DNA of 64,000 nt from Streptomyces broussonetiae (GCF_009796285.1 NZ_CP047020.1:1054001-1118000); one strand, 5' to 3'. Positions 16,587-25,834 are shown, counted from the stretch's first letter. A program made the numbers and translations. Notes: a model not told the origin generated them from the sequence alone.

Positions 16587-17300
16587 TCAGGCTCCCTTGA
16601 GCAGGAGGGACTTGCGGCTGGTGAACTCGGCGTTGGCACGGTCGTAGTCGTCGGGGCGGCCGATGTCCAGCCAGTAGCCCTCGAACTCGTAGGCGTGCGG
16701 CGGATTCTGGCCGCGCAGCAGGTCGAGGACGAGTTCGTCGATGCCGAGCGGCAGGCCCGCCGTGTAGCCGTCGAGGGTGTCGCGGCTGAGGCCGTAGACG
16801 CCCATGGAGACGCGGTAGTCCATGCTGGGCTTCTCGGTGAATGCCACGACCCTGCTCGCGTCCGTGGTCAGGACTCCGAAGTCGATGTGCACCTTGCGGA
16901 CGTAGGTGGCGATGGTCAGCGGTGCGTTCGTCTCCTGGTGCCGGCGCAGGACGGCGGCGAAGTCGAGGTCGGTCAGCACATCGCCGTTCATCACGAGGAA
17001 GGAGTCGGGAAGCCGGTCCTTGAGGTTGAGCAGCGGGCCGAGGGTGCCGAGCGGGCTCTCCTCGGTGGCGTAGTCGACGGCCATGCCCCACTGGGAGCCG
17101 TCGCCGACGTACGCCCTGATGATCTCGCCGAGGTGGCCTATCGCGAGGGTGCAGCGGGTGAAGCCGGCCGTGGACAGCTGGCGCAGCACGATCTCCAGGA
17201 TGGCGTGCTGGTCGCCGATCGGGACGAGCGGCTTGGGCAGCGCGGTGGTGTAGGGCCGCAGCCGGACACCCTTGCCTCCCGCCAGGATCACTGCGTGCAT
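16587..17300 (-). CDS. Sugar-1-phosphate nucleotidyltransferase
   Basis: The 237-residue enzyme activates a sugar-1-phosphate with an NTP. It has the nucleotide loop LAGGKGVRLRPYT (residues 6-18), LPKPLVPIGD, the metal site MNGDVLTDLDF, FTEKPSMDY and C-terminal GYWLDIGRPDDY. That is the core NTP-transferase fold without the extra left-handed helix domain of GlmU or GlgC. It is RfbA/RmlA- or mannose-1-phosphate guanylyltransferase-like; the sugar cannot be decided. It sits 39 bp after the dehydratase gene and would feed it. The phosphoglucomutase at 25835 could supply substrate (inference). Confidence 0.88.
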   Translation of the reverse strand: MHAVILAGGKGVRLRPYTTALPKPLVPIGDQHAILEIVLRQLSTAGFTRCTLAIGHLGEIIRAYVGDGSQWGMAVDYATEESPLGTLGPLLNLKDRLPDSFLVMNGDVLTDLDFAAVLRRHQETNAPLTIATYVRKVHIDFGVLTTDASRVVAFTEKPSMDYRVSMGVYGLSRDTLDGYTAGLPLGIDELVLDLLRGQNPPHAYEFEGYWLDIGRPDDYDRANAEFTSRKSLLLKGA

Positions 17301-17339
17301 GGGGCTTCTCCTTCGAGGAAGAGACGTCGTGCCGACGGG

Positions 17340-18341
17340 TCAGACGTTGTAGATGCCGGTCTTGTAACGGGCCAGGTTGGCCGGGTCGCGGAAGAACTCC
17401 ACGGTGTGCGCCAGGCCTTGCTCGAGGGTGTGGGCGGGCTCCCAGCCAGTGGCCTCGGTGAGCCGGGTGGCGTCGGCGACGAGCCGCATCACCTCGGAGT
17501 TCACGGGCCGGATCCGCGCGGGGTCCTCGCGGACGTCGAGGGTGGTGTCCATGACCTTGCCGATGAGCGCGACGAGGTCGCCGATCGAGATCTCGCCGCC
17601 CGTACCGGCGTTGAAGGTACGTCCGACGACCTTCTCGGCGGGCGCGGTGCCGACGGCGAGGAAGGCCTGGGCGGTGTCCCTGACGAAGGTGAAGTCGCGG
17701 GTGGGACGCAGGTCGCCGAGGGTGGGTGTGCGCTGCCCAGCGGCGACCTGGCCGATGACGGTCGGGATGACCGCGCGCATCGACTGGCGCGGCCCGAAGG
17801 TGTTGAAGGGCCTCAGGGTCACGACCGGGGTGCCGAAGCTCGCGTGGTAGCTGTCCGCCAGCCGGTCCCCGCCCGCCTTCGAAGCGGCGTACGGGGACTG
17901 GGTGTTGACGGGGTGGTCCTCGGTGATGGGGACGGTCCGCGCGGTGCCGTAGGTCTCACTGGTGGAGGTGTGCACGAGCCGGGGTGTGCCGAGCGCCCGC
18001 GCGGCTTCCAGGACGTTGAGGGTGCCGGTGACATTGGTCTCCACGTAGCTGTGCGGCGCCCGGTAGGAGTACGGGATCGCGATCAGGGCGGCCAGGTGGT
18101 AGGCGGTGTCCGCCCCTTCGAGGAGGGCACGGACCGAGCCGGGGTCGCGGACGTCGCCGAGGACGATCTCCACGTGGTCGAGGACATCGGGGGCGAGGGT
18201 CTCCAGCCAGCCGTAGGAGGAGAAGGAGTTGTACTGGGCCATGGCTCTGACCCGGTGTCCGCGGGCGACGAGGGCCTCGGTGAGATGGGAGCCGATGAAC
18301 CCCTCGGCTCCGGTGACGGCGGCAAGCGGTGCGGAGGTCAA
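17340..18341 (-). CDS. NDP-sugar 4,6-dehydratase-type SDR (LegB-like)
   Basis: The 333-residue extended SDR has TGAEGFIGSHL near residue 10, the segment MAQYNSFSSYGWLE that I associate with the LegB/GDP-sugar dehydratase group, the catalytic region TSTSETYG, and the Tyr-x3-Lys motif YAASKAGGD. RPFNTFGPRQS and DFTFVRDTAQAF are also typical. It probably makes a 4-keto-6-deoxy NDP-sugar or an epimer for the neighbouring glycosyltransferase. The order transferase, dehydratase, epimerase in one direction argues for one pathway. Confidence 0.86.
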   Translation of the reverse strand: MTSAPLAAVTGAEGFIGSHLTEALVARGHRVRAMAQYNSFSSYGWLETLAPDVLDHVEIVLGDVRDPGSVRALLEGADTAYHLAALIAIPYSYRAPHSYVETNVTGTLNVLEAARALGTPRLVHTSTSETYGTARTVPITEDHPVNTQSPYAASKAGGDRLADSYHASFGTPVVTLRPFNTFGPRQSMRAVIPTVIGQVAAGQRTPTLGDLRPTRDFTFVRDTAQAFLAVGTAPAEKVVGRTFNAGTGGEISIGDLVALIGKVMDTTLDVREDPARIRPVNSEVMRLVADATRLTEATGWEPAHTLEQGLAHTVEFFRDPANLARYKTGIYNV

Positions 18342-18371
18342 CTGGTCAGTCCTTCCGGTGGATTGGACGGT

Positions 18372-19739
18372 TCAGGCGTGCCGGGCGGGGCGGCCGAGCA
18401 GTGCCAGCGTGTACGCGACGAGACACAGTGCGGCGGCGGCGCAGGAGAGCGGCAGCGCGGCACGGCCCGGTGGCAGGTGCAGCAGCGTGACCGCGCCGGC
18501 GCCGGCCGCGGCGGCCGTGCAGAGAACGGCCGGTGGCCAGGCCGCCCCGAATGCCTGGAGCAGCAGTGCGGTCCACAGCGTGGCCGCGAGCAGCAGCAGG
18601 GGGGCCGGTGCGGCGCCGGTGAGGAGTGCGGCGGGCAGCAGCGGCAGGAGATAGCCGAGCAGGCACAGGCCGAGGACGGCGGCGGAACGCAGGCGGAATC
18701 CCGCGGGCGTGGCGGTGGCGCGCAGGGCCGCGACGGCGAGGCCCCGGTAGCGGTACAGCAGCCACTCGGCGGGTCCCATGCTCACGGTGAGGACGATCAC
18801 GGCGTACGGCTCCTGCCGCCCTTCGAGCAGGACGAGCACGCCCGCGGCCAGCCCGAACAGGCCGTACGGCAGGGACGCCGAGAGCCGGGGCGGGGTGCCG
18901 TCGGCCGCGGTGGCGGCGAAGGCGCCGCGCAGGGCGTGGGCGGTGACGGCGAGCGTGGCCAGCAGGGCGAGCAGGGGCAGTGCGGTGCGCAGCGCGGGGC
19001 CGGGCTCCCACCAGGGCAGCAGTGCGGCGCCCGCGACGAGCGGTGTGAGCGCGGCGAGCAGCTGCCGTTCCCGGGCCAGCACCAGCAGGACGCCTGCCGC
19101 CGCGAGGTAGAGCGACTGGGCCGCCGCCATGAGGAGCGCCGGGCCGCCGCCGGCGAACGGGACGGCGCCGGCCGTGGCGAGTGCCGCGCCGAGGGGCGCG
19201 CCGGCCAGGAGGGTGCGGGCCGCCTCCCGGCGGCCGGTCGCCATCCGCACGTAAGCACGGTGGCCGAGCGCCTGGCCCCACGCCCACGACACCAGCCCGG
19301 CGACGATCGGCGCGGCGGCGTGCCGGCCGGGGTGCCACAGGGGCACGGTGATCAGGTAGGCCAGCCCCGGCAGGGCGAACAGCACCCCGCGTAGCAGACA
19401 GCGCAGGTGGTCGGGGCGCCAGGGGTCGGCCGCCCGCGCGGGCTCGGGGAAGGTGCGGGGCACCTGGTCGTAGAGGGCGGCGGCGAGGGAGAACAGGTCC
19501 GGGTGGCCGTAGCCTTCCTTGATCTGGTCGGCGGTCAGTCCCTCGGCCTCGAGCAGGGCGGCGACTTCGTAGGGGTGGACCGCGGGGCCGACGCGGTCCG
19601 CGAGATCGGCCGCGAGGCGGCTGACGGCCTCCCGCGTCCGCGGGCGGTTCTCACGGGCGCAGGCGGGCGTGCCGGCCAGCCGGAGGGCAAGGGTGTCCGG
19701 TCCGGTGCCGCCGGGTTCCAGGGCCATCGGTCCGCTCAT
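18372..19739 (-). CDS. Multi-span membrane protein, putative export or scaffold partner of the PelF-like transferase
   Basis: The 455-residue protein has a cytoplasmic N-terminal part (about 1-110; REAVSRLAADLADRVG, HPYEVAALLEAEGLTADQIKEGYG), then roughly ten hydrophobic helices. It overlaps the glycosyltransferase gene by 4 nt, a strong sign of partnership. PelG, the membrane partner of PelF in the Pel system, is of nearly the same length. However, I cannot show sequence similarity to PelG; the likeness is size, topology and context only. It probably helps move the polymer across the membrane. Confidence 0.75.
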   Translation of the reverse strand: MSGPMALEPGGTGPDTLALRLAGTPACARENRPRTREAVSRLAADLADRVGPAVHPYEVAALLEAEGLTADQIKEGYGHPDLFSLAAALYDQVPRTFPEPARAADPWRPDHLRCLLRGVLFALPGLAYLITVPLWHPGRHAAAPIVAGLVSWAWGQALGHRAYVRMATGRREAARTLLAGAPLGAALATAGAVPFAGGGPALLMAAAQSLYLAAAGVLLVLARERQLLAALTPLVAGAALLPWWEPGPALRTALPLLALLATLAVTAHALRGAFAATAADGTPPRLSASLPYGLFGLAAGVLVLLEGRQEPYAVIVLTVSMGPAEWLLYRYRGLAVAALRATATPAGFRLRSAAVLGLCLLGYLLPLLPAALLTGAAPAPLLLLAATLWTALLLQAFGAAWPPAVLCTAAAAGAGAVTLLHLPPGRAALPLSCAAAALCLVAYTLALLGRPARHA

Positions 19740-21232
19740 CCGGCCAGGCTCCCCACTCCGGCCGCGATGGCCTCCACTGCCGACGTCCTTTCCAGCACGG
19801 GGAGTTCGAGATATATGGAGCGGAAGGTGTCGATGGTCTGGCGCAGGGTGAACTGCTCGATCACACGCAGCCGGGCCGCCTCGCCCATCTTCCTGCGCCG
19901 CTCGGCGTCGCCCAGCAGCTCCAGCGCCGCCTCGGCCATCCGGACGGGGTCGCGCGGCGGGACGACGAGCCCGGTGTCACCGACGGCCTCGCGCACCCCG
20001 CCGACGTCGGTCGAGACGGTCGCCCGGCCGCAGGACATGGCCTCGATGAGAGTGAAGGGGAAGCCCTCGCTGATGCTGGAGAGCATCACGACGTTCCCGG
20101 CCGCGTAGGCGTCCTTGATGTCGTCGACCCGGCCCTCGAAGGTGACGGCGTCCGCGTGCCCCAGCTCCGCCGCGAGCGCCGCGCAGCGTTCCCGGTACGC
20201 CTCTCCGCCACGCGGTGTGCCGCCGAACAGCCGCAGCCGGGCCTCGGGTATCTCGGCCCGGACCAGGGCGAAGGCACGGATCAGGGTCTCCAGGTCCTTG
20301 ATGGGGTCCACTCGGCCGGCCCAGCTGAGGGTCGGGCGGTGGGGCTCGGGTCCGGCCGGCGGGAACGCGGCGGGGTCCACGCCGTTGTAGACCGTGCGAA
20401 TGGCCTGCGGGTCGGCGCCGCCCTGTTCCTCCCACAGCCGGTTGTAGCGGTTGCCCGGGGTGATCAGTGCGGCCCGCCGGTAGCTCTCCTCGGCGAGCAG
20501 CCGGAAGAAGCCGAGGACGACGGCCTTGACCGGCCAGCGGTAGGGGGCGGTGCGGTAGCCGAGGTAGCGCTCGCGCAGATAGACGCCGTGTTCGGTGAGC
20601 AGCAGCGGGACGTCGTGGCGTTCCAGACCGGCAAGGCCGGGCAGGACGGCGACACCGCCGCTGACCGCGTGGGCCACACCGTGCGCGGGGGGCGGTGCGG
20701 CGAGCGGGCGCAGGGCGTGTTCGAGCAGGGCGGTGGCGGTGACCGCGTCGTGCAGGGTGGGCCGGGCCTCACGGACGGCGAGGCCCGGCCGGTTCCACAC
20801 CGCGGTGAGGACGGCGAGGGCGCGGTCGCCGCGCAGGAACGGGCTCAGCGTTCCCTCGGCTGCGGCCCGGGCCAGGGCGTACAGGGCGGGCGCGAACTCG
20901 TCCTCGGCGTGCGGGTCGAGCAGCGCGGTCAGGAGACGTTCGTGGGCGGCGGCGAGCCGGCGCAGGGCCCGGCCCCGGGGCGGGCTGCCCTGGGGCGGGG
21001 CTCCCCACATGGGCACGGAGATCACCCGGTGGACATGGGCGGGCAGGTCCCATACGACGGGTTCGCGGCCGGTGCCGGTGACGGCTATGACGTCGAAGTC
21101 GAGGTCGGGCATGCCCTGGACGAGTTGGTCGCACCAGACGCTGACGCCGCCGTGGCTGTGCGGGTAGGTGCCTTCGGTGAGCAGGGTGACGCGCGCCGCG
21201 CCGGGGCGGCGCACGCCGTGGTGAACGTGCAT
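19736..21232 (-). CDS. PelF-like GT4 glycosyltransferase
   Basis: The 498-residue enzyme carries the PelF hallmark near its N-terminus: LLTEGTYPHSHGGVSVW (residues 17-33), followed by the DUF3492-type region (LLLTEHGVYLRERY, FFRLLAEESYRRA, YNGVDPAAFPP) and a GT4 domain with SWAGRVDPIKDLETLI and the retaining Glu-x7-Glu pattern at Glu389/Glu397 (SEGFPFTLIEAMSCG). PelF polymerises UDP-GalNAc/GlcNAc into Pel in Gram-negatives and some Bacillus. Here it should be the polymerase of the locus. Start ATG 21232; the upstream in-frame extension lacks homologous features. Confidence 0.9.
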   Translation of the reverse strand: MHVHHGVRRPGAARVTLLTEGTYPHSHGGVSVWCDQLVQGMPDLDFDVIAVTGTGREPVVWDLPAHVHRVISVPMWGAPPQGSPPRGRALRRLAAAHERLLTALLDPHAEDEFAPALYALARAAAEGTLSPFLRGDRALAVLTAVWNRPGLAVREARPTLHDAVTATALLEHALRPLAAPPPAHGVAHAVSGGVAVLPGLAGLERHDVPLLLTEHGVYLRERYLGYRTAPYRWPVKAVVLGFFRLLAEESYRRAALITPGNRYNRLWEEQGGADPQAIRTVYNGVDPAAFPPAGPEPHRPTLSWAGRVDPIKDLETLIRAFALVRAEIPEARLRLFGGTPRGGEAYRERCAALAAELGHADAVTFEGRVDDIKDAYAAGNVVMLSSISEGFPFTLIEAMSCGRATVSTDVGGVREAVGDTGLVVPPRDPVRMAEAALELLGDAERRRKMGEAARLRVIEQFTLRQTIDTFRSIYLELPVLERTSAVEAIAAGVGSLAG

Positions 21233-21352
21233 CGACTGTGCTCCACGGCCGAGGTGTGGGGTGGTCGTGCGGGTTCGGGCCGCCGGTGGGCGGCCGGAAC
21301 CCGGGCCGGTCGGGCGGCTGCCGCCGGACCGGCCCTCGGTGCGCAACGCCGT

Positions 21353-23482
21353 TCAGTGCTCCCGGGTGTAGGGGACCTGCTTCTTCACGCCGGCCGGAAC
21401 CTTGGTGCGCGGGGCCGGTGCGGTGGCCTTCGCGCCGGTGCGGGCGGTGCCGGCCGGGGCGGCGGCGGAGTGGGGCAGGGTGAAGGTGAGCGCGGCGCCG
21501 GAGGAGGGCGTCCAGCCGGACACCTGGCCAGCGTAGGCGGTGCCGAAGGAGCCGGCGCCGATGGTGGTGCCGGTGGGCAGGCTCGCGGTGACGGCGGTGC
21601 CGTTCGGTGCCTGGACGGTGACGGCGTCGCCGATGCGGTAGGCGGTGACCTGACCGGCGTCGAGCGCGCTCTTCCACGCGGCCCGGCGCTGCAGTTCGGT
21701 ACCGATGTCCTTCATCCGCAGGTTCACCAGCGGCGTGTTGTCCGCGAACAGGGCGTTGTACCCGTCGAGTACGCCGTTGAGGACGGGGTAGGCGATGCGG
21801 TCCTCGGCGAGGTTGGACTGGTGGATGTAGTGCGGTTTGGGGTCGTTGGACAGCACGTGCCCGAGGTCGATGCGGGTCTCCAGCGGCACGATGTAGTTCT
21901 GGTAGCCGGTGCCGGTGTCCAGCGGGGCCGGCAGGCAGGTGGTGGTGTCCGGGTTGTCCTCGCAGATCCCGCTGCCGCCCTGGGCGCGGCTGGTGTAGAG
22001 CCAGTTGTACTCGTCGGTCTCTTCGGAGGCGTGTCCCGCGTTGTAGAAGACGTTCATCGGGTAGCGCGGGACGGTGGCGGCCGGTCCGACCTGGCGCTGC
22101 CCGGGCTGGCGGGAGGCGTCCGCGGCGAGCCACTTGACGCCGTTGTCGGCGAGTGCGGGTGCCAGGTTGGGGTTGTCGTCGGGCTGCTGCGGCAGGATGT
22201 ACAGGCCGGAGTGCTCGCCGGTGACCAACTCACTGTTGTCGAGAGGGAGTCCGTTGGCCTGGCCCCAGGCACGGTTGTTGGCGATCTCAGCGTCGATCGT
22301 CTGGCGGCTGACCCACTGGGTGCTGCCGTCGGGGTTGGTCTCGCACTTCCAGGGCACGACGGTGGTGTCCTGCTCGCAGCCGAGGAAGGCGTGCGTGTAG
22401 GTGTGGTTGACCCAGCGGAACTGGTTCCGGTCGGCGACGAGCCTGTCGGCGAGCAGGTCGGCGCCGTTGTTGTCCTCGCGCTGGTCGATGCTGCCGGAGC
22501 CGTTGTAGACGAGGTCGAGGGTGAAGTGGTGGCTCTGCTCCCAGGCGGTGGCGTAGTCGACGTCGGCCGGGGTCATCCGGATCGGGTTGGGCGTGGCCGA
22601 GCTGTTGGTGCAGTCGATGTCCCCGGGCGTGCAGTTGAGCTGGGTGTCCCAGCGGTCGTCCGAGAGAAACACGTCGTCCACGTGCACGGCGAAGTAGTTC
22701 CGGGAGGCGCCGAGGTGCACTCCGCCGGTCATCCACTCGACGATGCCACGGGAGAGCAGCCGGAACTGTTCCTGGTACTGGTTGTAGACGAAGGTGACGA
22801 CCAGCTCGCGCCGTCCGTCGTGCCGGTACTCCCCGACCAGCGAGCCCTGGGTGGTGGTGCCGGGGATGGCGGCCTGGACGTACGGGGTGAAGTCGGCGCC
22901 GGGTGCCGGCGTCGACAGGTAGGCGTAACTCTCGCCCACAGAAGGCGAGTTGTCCTCGAACGGCACCGCGCCCTTGAGGTAGCCGAAGGGCCCGGACCTG
23001 CCCGCGTCGGTGACCTGGGCCTGCACGCCGTCGATGCTGCCGGAGTAGCCGCCGGAGGTGGGGACGTTCAGGCCGGCCTGGGGCCGGGCGTAGGTGTAGG
23101 CGTCGACCTGCGGGATCGCGTAGGTCTGTTCGTAGGAGGCGAGCGCGGCCATCTCGGCGCTGCCGGCCGCGAACGGGTTGTCGTTGGGCAGGACGACGGC
23201 CTGGAACTTGGCGCGCGGCCGGCCGTCGACGGTGTCGGCGAGGAATCCGGCATCGATGACCGGCCGGGCGGAGCTGGTGAGATCGACCTTGGTGTACGGC
23301 GTTCCGGCGGCGTCGAGTTCGGCGGCGATGGCGTCGGTGGCCGGACCACCGTCGCTCACCACCAGGACTCTGAGGTCGATGCGCGGTGCGGTGGTGTCGG
23401 CCTGCGCCGGGCCGGCCTGGAGGCCGAGCGCGGCGATCAGCGCGCCCACCGTCAGCGCGGTGGTACGGATGGTCCGCTTCAT
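21353..23482 (-). CDS. Secreted Agd3-like (CE18-type) exopolysaccharide deacetylase
   Basis: The 709-residue precursor has a Sec signal (1-28, GPAQA cleavage). An N-terminal region (about 35-255) could be the binding module of Agd3. The deacetylase domain shows HVDDVFLSDDRW (His267, Asp269, Asp270), VNHTYTH (His360/His364) and HSGLYI, consistent with a Me2+-dependent Asp-His-His site. The fungal homologue removes acetyl groups from galactosaminogalactan to make the polymer cationic and adhesive. The C-terminal 130 residues form a beta-rich and Ala/Pro-rich tail without an anchor. It is upstream of pelF in the same direction. Confidence 0.8.
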   Translation of the reverse strand: MKRTIRTTALTVGALIAALGLQAGPAQADTTAPRIDLRVLVVSDGGPATDAIAAELDAAGTPYTKVDLTSSARPVIDAGFLADTVDGRPRAKFQAVVLPNDNPFAAGSAEMAALASYEQTYAIPQVDAYTYARPQAGLNVPTSGGYSGSIDGVQAQVTDAGRSGPFGYLKGAVPFEDNSPSVGESYAYLSTPAPGADFTPYVQAAIPGTTTQGSLVGEYRHDGRRELVVTFVYNQYQEQFRLLSRGIVEWMTGGVHLGASRNYFAVHVDDVFLSDDRWDTQLNCTPGDIDCTNSSATPNPIRMTPADVDYATAWEQSHHFTLDLVYNGSGSIDQREDNNGADLLADRLVADRNQFRWVNHTYTHAFLGCEQDTTVVPWKCETNPDGSTQWVSRQTIDAEIANNRAWGQANGLPLDNSELVTGEHSGLYILPQQPDDNPNLAPALADNGVKWLAADASRQPGQRQVGPAATVPRYPMNVFYNAGHASEETDEYNWLYTSRAQGGSGICEDNPDTTTCLPAPLDTGTGYQNYIVPLETRIDLGHVLSNDPKPHYIHQSNLAEDRIAYPVLNGVLDGYNALFADNTPLVNLRMKDIGTELQRRAAWKSALDAGQVTAYRIGDAVTVQAPNGTAVTASLPTGTTIGAGSFGTAYAGQVSGWTPSSGAALTFTLPHSAAAPAGTARTGAKATAPAPRTKVPAGVKKQVPYTREH

Positions 23483-23880
23483 GCGGTGAAGTCCCCTCCC
23501 CGGGCAGGGGTGAGCATGGCGCCGCAGCGCGGACCCACCCCCTTGCGTGACGCCGGCATCCCCCTCAGAAGCCGGTCGTCGCCGCATCCGTCGCGTCACA
23601 TGGTGATGGCTCTGTGTAGGTTTTGTGGTCAAGTTACGAAACCTGACGGAAAAGCGCGCGTTTCCAGGGGCAGTTGGAGGCAACCCCGGAAGCCGTTTTC
23701 CCGTCCTCCCCGAGCGGGAACGGTCTCGGCCGGACGGCCTTGGCCGCTGGTCCGGCCGCCGCACGACGCACCGGCGGACCATGGCGGTCCGCCGGGCGAG
23801 GAAGCGGTTGTCCGTGTCGCGCGGGGCGCTCGGCCCTGAGACCGATTCCGGTCACCCGGGCCGCGGAACCGGGGAGTCCG

Positions 23881-24405
23881 TCAGGCGCAGAGCACGCGCG
23901 TCTCGGGCGTGTAGACAGGCCCGCCGTTGGTGTTGGTGCCGTCGCTGAACTCGGCGTAGTAGTACGAGTAGAAGCCGATGTTGCCGTTGCAGCCGGAGTC
24001 GGAGGCGACCTGGAGGGTCAGCGTGACGGTGCGGCTCTGGCCGGGCGGGATGGTGGCGCCGTAGTTGCCGCCGAGGTTGGTCGGGCCGGTGCCGGAGCAC
24101 GCGGCGGCACCGGCGGCAGTGGCCAGGCTGCAGCCGGTGAAGCTGTACTTGAGGTCCGGGCGCTGGGTGGTGAGCCAGGTCGGGTCGATGGTCTGGTAGA
24201 CGAACAGGACGTCGTAGGTCTTGTTGTTCGTGATCGTCATCGACAGCTTGACCGTGCCACCGGGCGTGGTGGTGGCGCTGTCGGTGGTGAACGCGAGAGC
24301 GGCCGGCGCAGTGTCGGCACTGGCACCGGGAGCGAGCCCGAAGACGGTGAGGACGAAGGCGAGGACGGCGGTGAGACCGAGGCGTCTCAGCAGAGGTGAT
24401 CGCAT
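23881..24405 (-). CDS. Secreted protein of unknown function
   Basis: The 174-residue precursor has a Sec signal (MRSPLLRRLGLTAVLAFVLT...ASA, about 1-30). Its mature beta-rich domain has conserved-looking segments KLSMTITNNKTYDVLFVYQ and IPPGQSRTVTLTLQVAS, three or four cysteines and many Thr/Ser/Gly residues. That composition suggests an immunoglobulin-like or adhesin-like fold, but no family is recognised. It lies next to the exopolysaccharide locus on the same strand, 398 bp upstream of the deacetylase gene, so a matrix role is possible but unproven. Confidence 0.65.
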   Translation of the reverse strand: MRSPLLRRLGLTAVLAFVLTVFGLAPGASADTAPAALAFTTDSATTTPGGTVKLSMTITNNKTYDVLFVYQTIDPTWLTTQRPDLKYSFTGCSLATAAGAAACSGTGPTNLGGNYGATIPPGQSRTVTLTLQVASDSGCNGNIGFYSYYYAEFSDGTNTNGGPVYTPETRVLCA

Positions 24406-24855
24406 GGCCCGGGAGGCTAGGCACGCGGTCGCCACGACGTCTTCCCCGCCGCGACGGCCCCGAGCGCCGATCGGCCGAAAGTAATAACTGTGTGAAGAAG
24501 TTGCGATGACCATGTGACGATGCCGTGCGGGCCGTATCGGCGCACGCCGAGGCCGGGTGACACGAGGGGCTGACGGCCGCCACCGGCCCTACGGCGCTTT
24601 CGGTGACATTGGCGGGGAGGCGACGGGTGCACCCCCGGCGGAACCCGACCCACCGCTTTTCCGGTGGATCATTTCTCGGCCAACTGCCGCTTTTTAGCCG
24701 CGAGTTGCCGCGACGGGCAGTCTCGCCGGATGTGGATTCACCCGAGGCCGGCAGAGGCGGTCGGCACACTGCCGGGCAACTCGTTGTCTCCCGCTTCTGG
24801 TCGCCGTGACCTACCGGGCGGTATACAGACTCAGTCGAACCGAGGGGGAGGATTC
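24406..24855. other. 450-bp divergent intergenic region, no gene
   Basis: It separates the divergent secreted-protein and SGNH genes. It is AT-richer near 24480-24500 (AAGTAATAACTG). It holds a small hairpin around 24650-24666 (CCACCG/CGGTGG) and a possible -10-like TATACA at 24821-24826 before the SGNH gene. I see no reading frame with coding character. Confidence 0.5.
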
Positions 24856-25773
24856 ATGACGAAGGACATACGTCCGGCGGACAGGACGAGAGGCCGACGG
24901 CGCGCCGCCGTGCTCGGGGTGGCACTGGGCGGTTGTGCCCTCGTCGCCGCCTCGACGACGCCGGCCGCCGCGCACTCCACCGGACCCGGCCGCGCTCTCG
25001 ACTACGTGGCCCTCGGCGACTCCTACACCTCGGGCCCCGGCATCCCGGCCCAGGTGGACGCCAACTGCGCACGCTCCGACCACAACTACCCCTCGCTGGT
25101 GGCCGCACAGCACAAGGCGGCCACCTTCACGGACGTCAGCTGCGCGGGCGCGACGACCGCCGAGATGTGGCAGGCGCAGGGCAGCAACAAGCCCCAACTG
25201 GACGCGGTCGGGCGGGACACGGATCTGGTGACGGTCCAGATCGGCGGCAACGACGTCGGGTTCGGCCCGATCATCGCCACCTGCGCCCGGCTCGCCGCCC
25301 AGGACCCGACGGGCGATCCCTGCAAGCGCTCCTACGACGCCGACGGTTACGATCAGCTGGCCCTCGCTGTCCTCAAGACCGCGCCGAAGGTCGACAAGGT
25401 GCTGCGGGCCGTGCACGCCCGCGCGCCCCACGCCCGCGTGGTCGTCGTCGGCTATCCGGACCTGCTGCCCGACGACGGCACCGGCTGCTTTCCCCAAGTC
25501 CCGTTCGCAAAGGGTGATTTCCCCTATCTGCGGGACACCGAGAAGCGCCTGAACCTGATGCTGCGGCTGGTGGCCGCCGTCAACCGGGCCGAGTACGTGG
25601 ACACATACGGCCCGACGGTCGGACACGACATGTGCAAGTCGCCCGCGGACCGCTGGATCGAACCGCTCCAGCCCGCCGCCCCCGCAGCGCCCGCACACCC
25701 CAACGCCAAGGGAGAACAGGCCATGGCCCAGGCGGTCCTGGACCGGCTCGGCCGGGGGCGCGGGCGGTACTGA
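24856..25773 (+). CDS. Secreted SGNH/GDSL hydrolase (lipase/esterase)
   Basis: The 305-residue precursor has a long n-region with basic residues then a Sec/Tat-type signal (about 1-40, ending PAAAH). The SGNH blocks are clear: block I GDSYTSGPG with the nucleophilic Ser, block III GGNDVGF with Asn, and block V AHPNAKG with His. Several cysteines suggest disulfides as in Streptomyces secreted esterases and lipases. The ATG has a GGGGGAGGA site. It acts on lipids or ester-linked carbohydrates outside the cell. Confidence 0.9.
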   Translation: MTKDIRPADRTRGRRRAAVLGVALGGCALVAASTTPAAAHSTGPGRALDYVALGDSYTSGPGIPAQVDANCARSDHNYPSLVAAQHKAATFTDVSCAGATTAEMWQAQGSNKPQLDAVGRDTDLVTVQIGGNDVGFGPIIATCARLAAQDPTGDPCKRSYDADGYDQLALAVLKTAPKVDKVLRAVHARAPHARVVVVGYPDLLPDDGTGCFPQVPFAKGDFPYLRDTEKRLNLMLRLVAAVNRAEYVDTYGPTVGHDMCKSPADRWIEPLQPAAPAAPAHPNAKGEQAMAQAVLDRLGRGRGRY

Positions 25774-25784
25774 GCCCGGCACCG

Positions 25785-25828
25785 CGACGGCGGCCGGCCG
25801 CGAACGGACCTGCGGCAGGCCGCCGTCG
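25785..25828. terminator. Hairpin between convergent SGNH and phosphoglucomutase genes
   Basis: Eleven-base arms CGACGGCGGCC (25785-25795) and GGCCGCCGTCG (25818-25828) are perfect complements around a 22-nt loop, placed between two convergent stops and usable in both directions. Confidence 0.6.
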
Positions 25829-25834
25829 GCAGGC

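Noticed and set aside
16194..19394. A 1066-codon plus-strand open frame across the sugar-nucleotide genes
   Set aside because: Antisense to four recognisable enzymes; long open antisense frames are expected at this GC content.
20156..23839. A 1227-codon plus-strand open frame, the longest in the window
   Set aside because: Opposite the PelF-like and Agd3-like genes; no start site, no domains, low-complexity Gly/Val/Arg composition.
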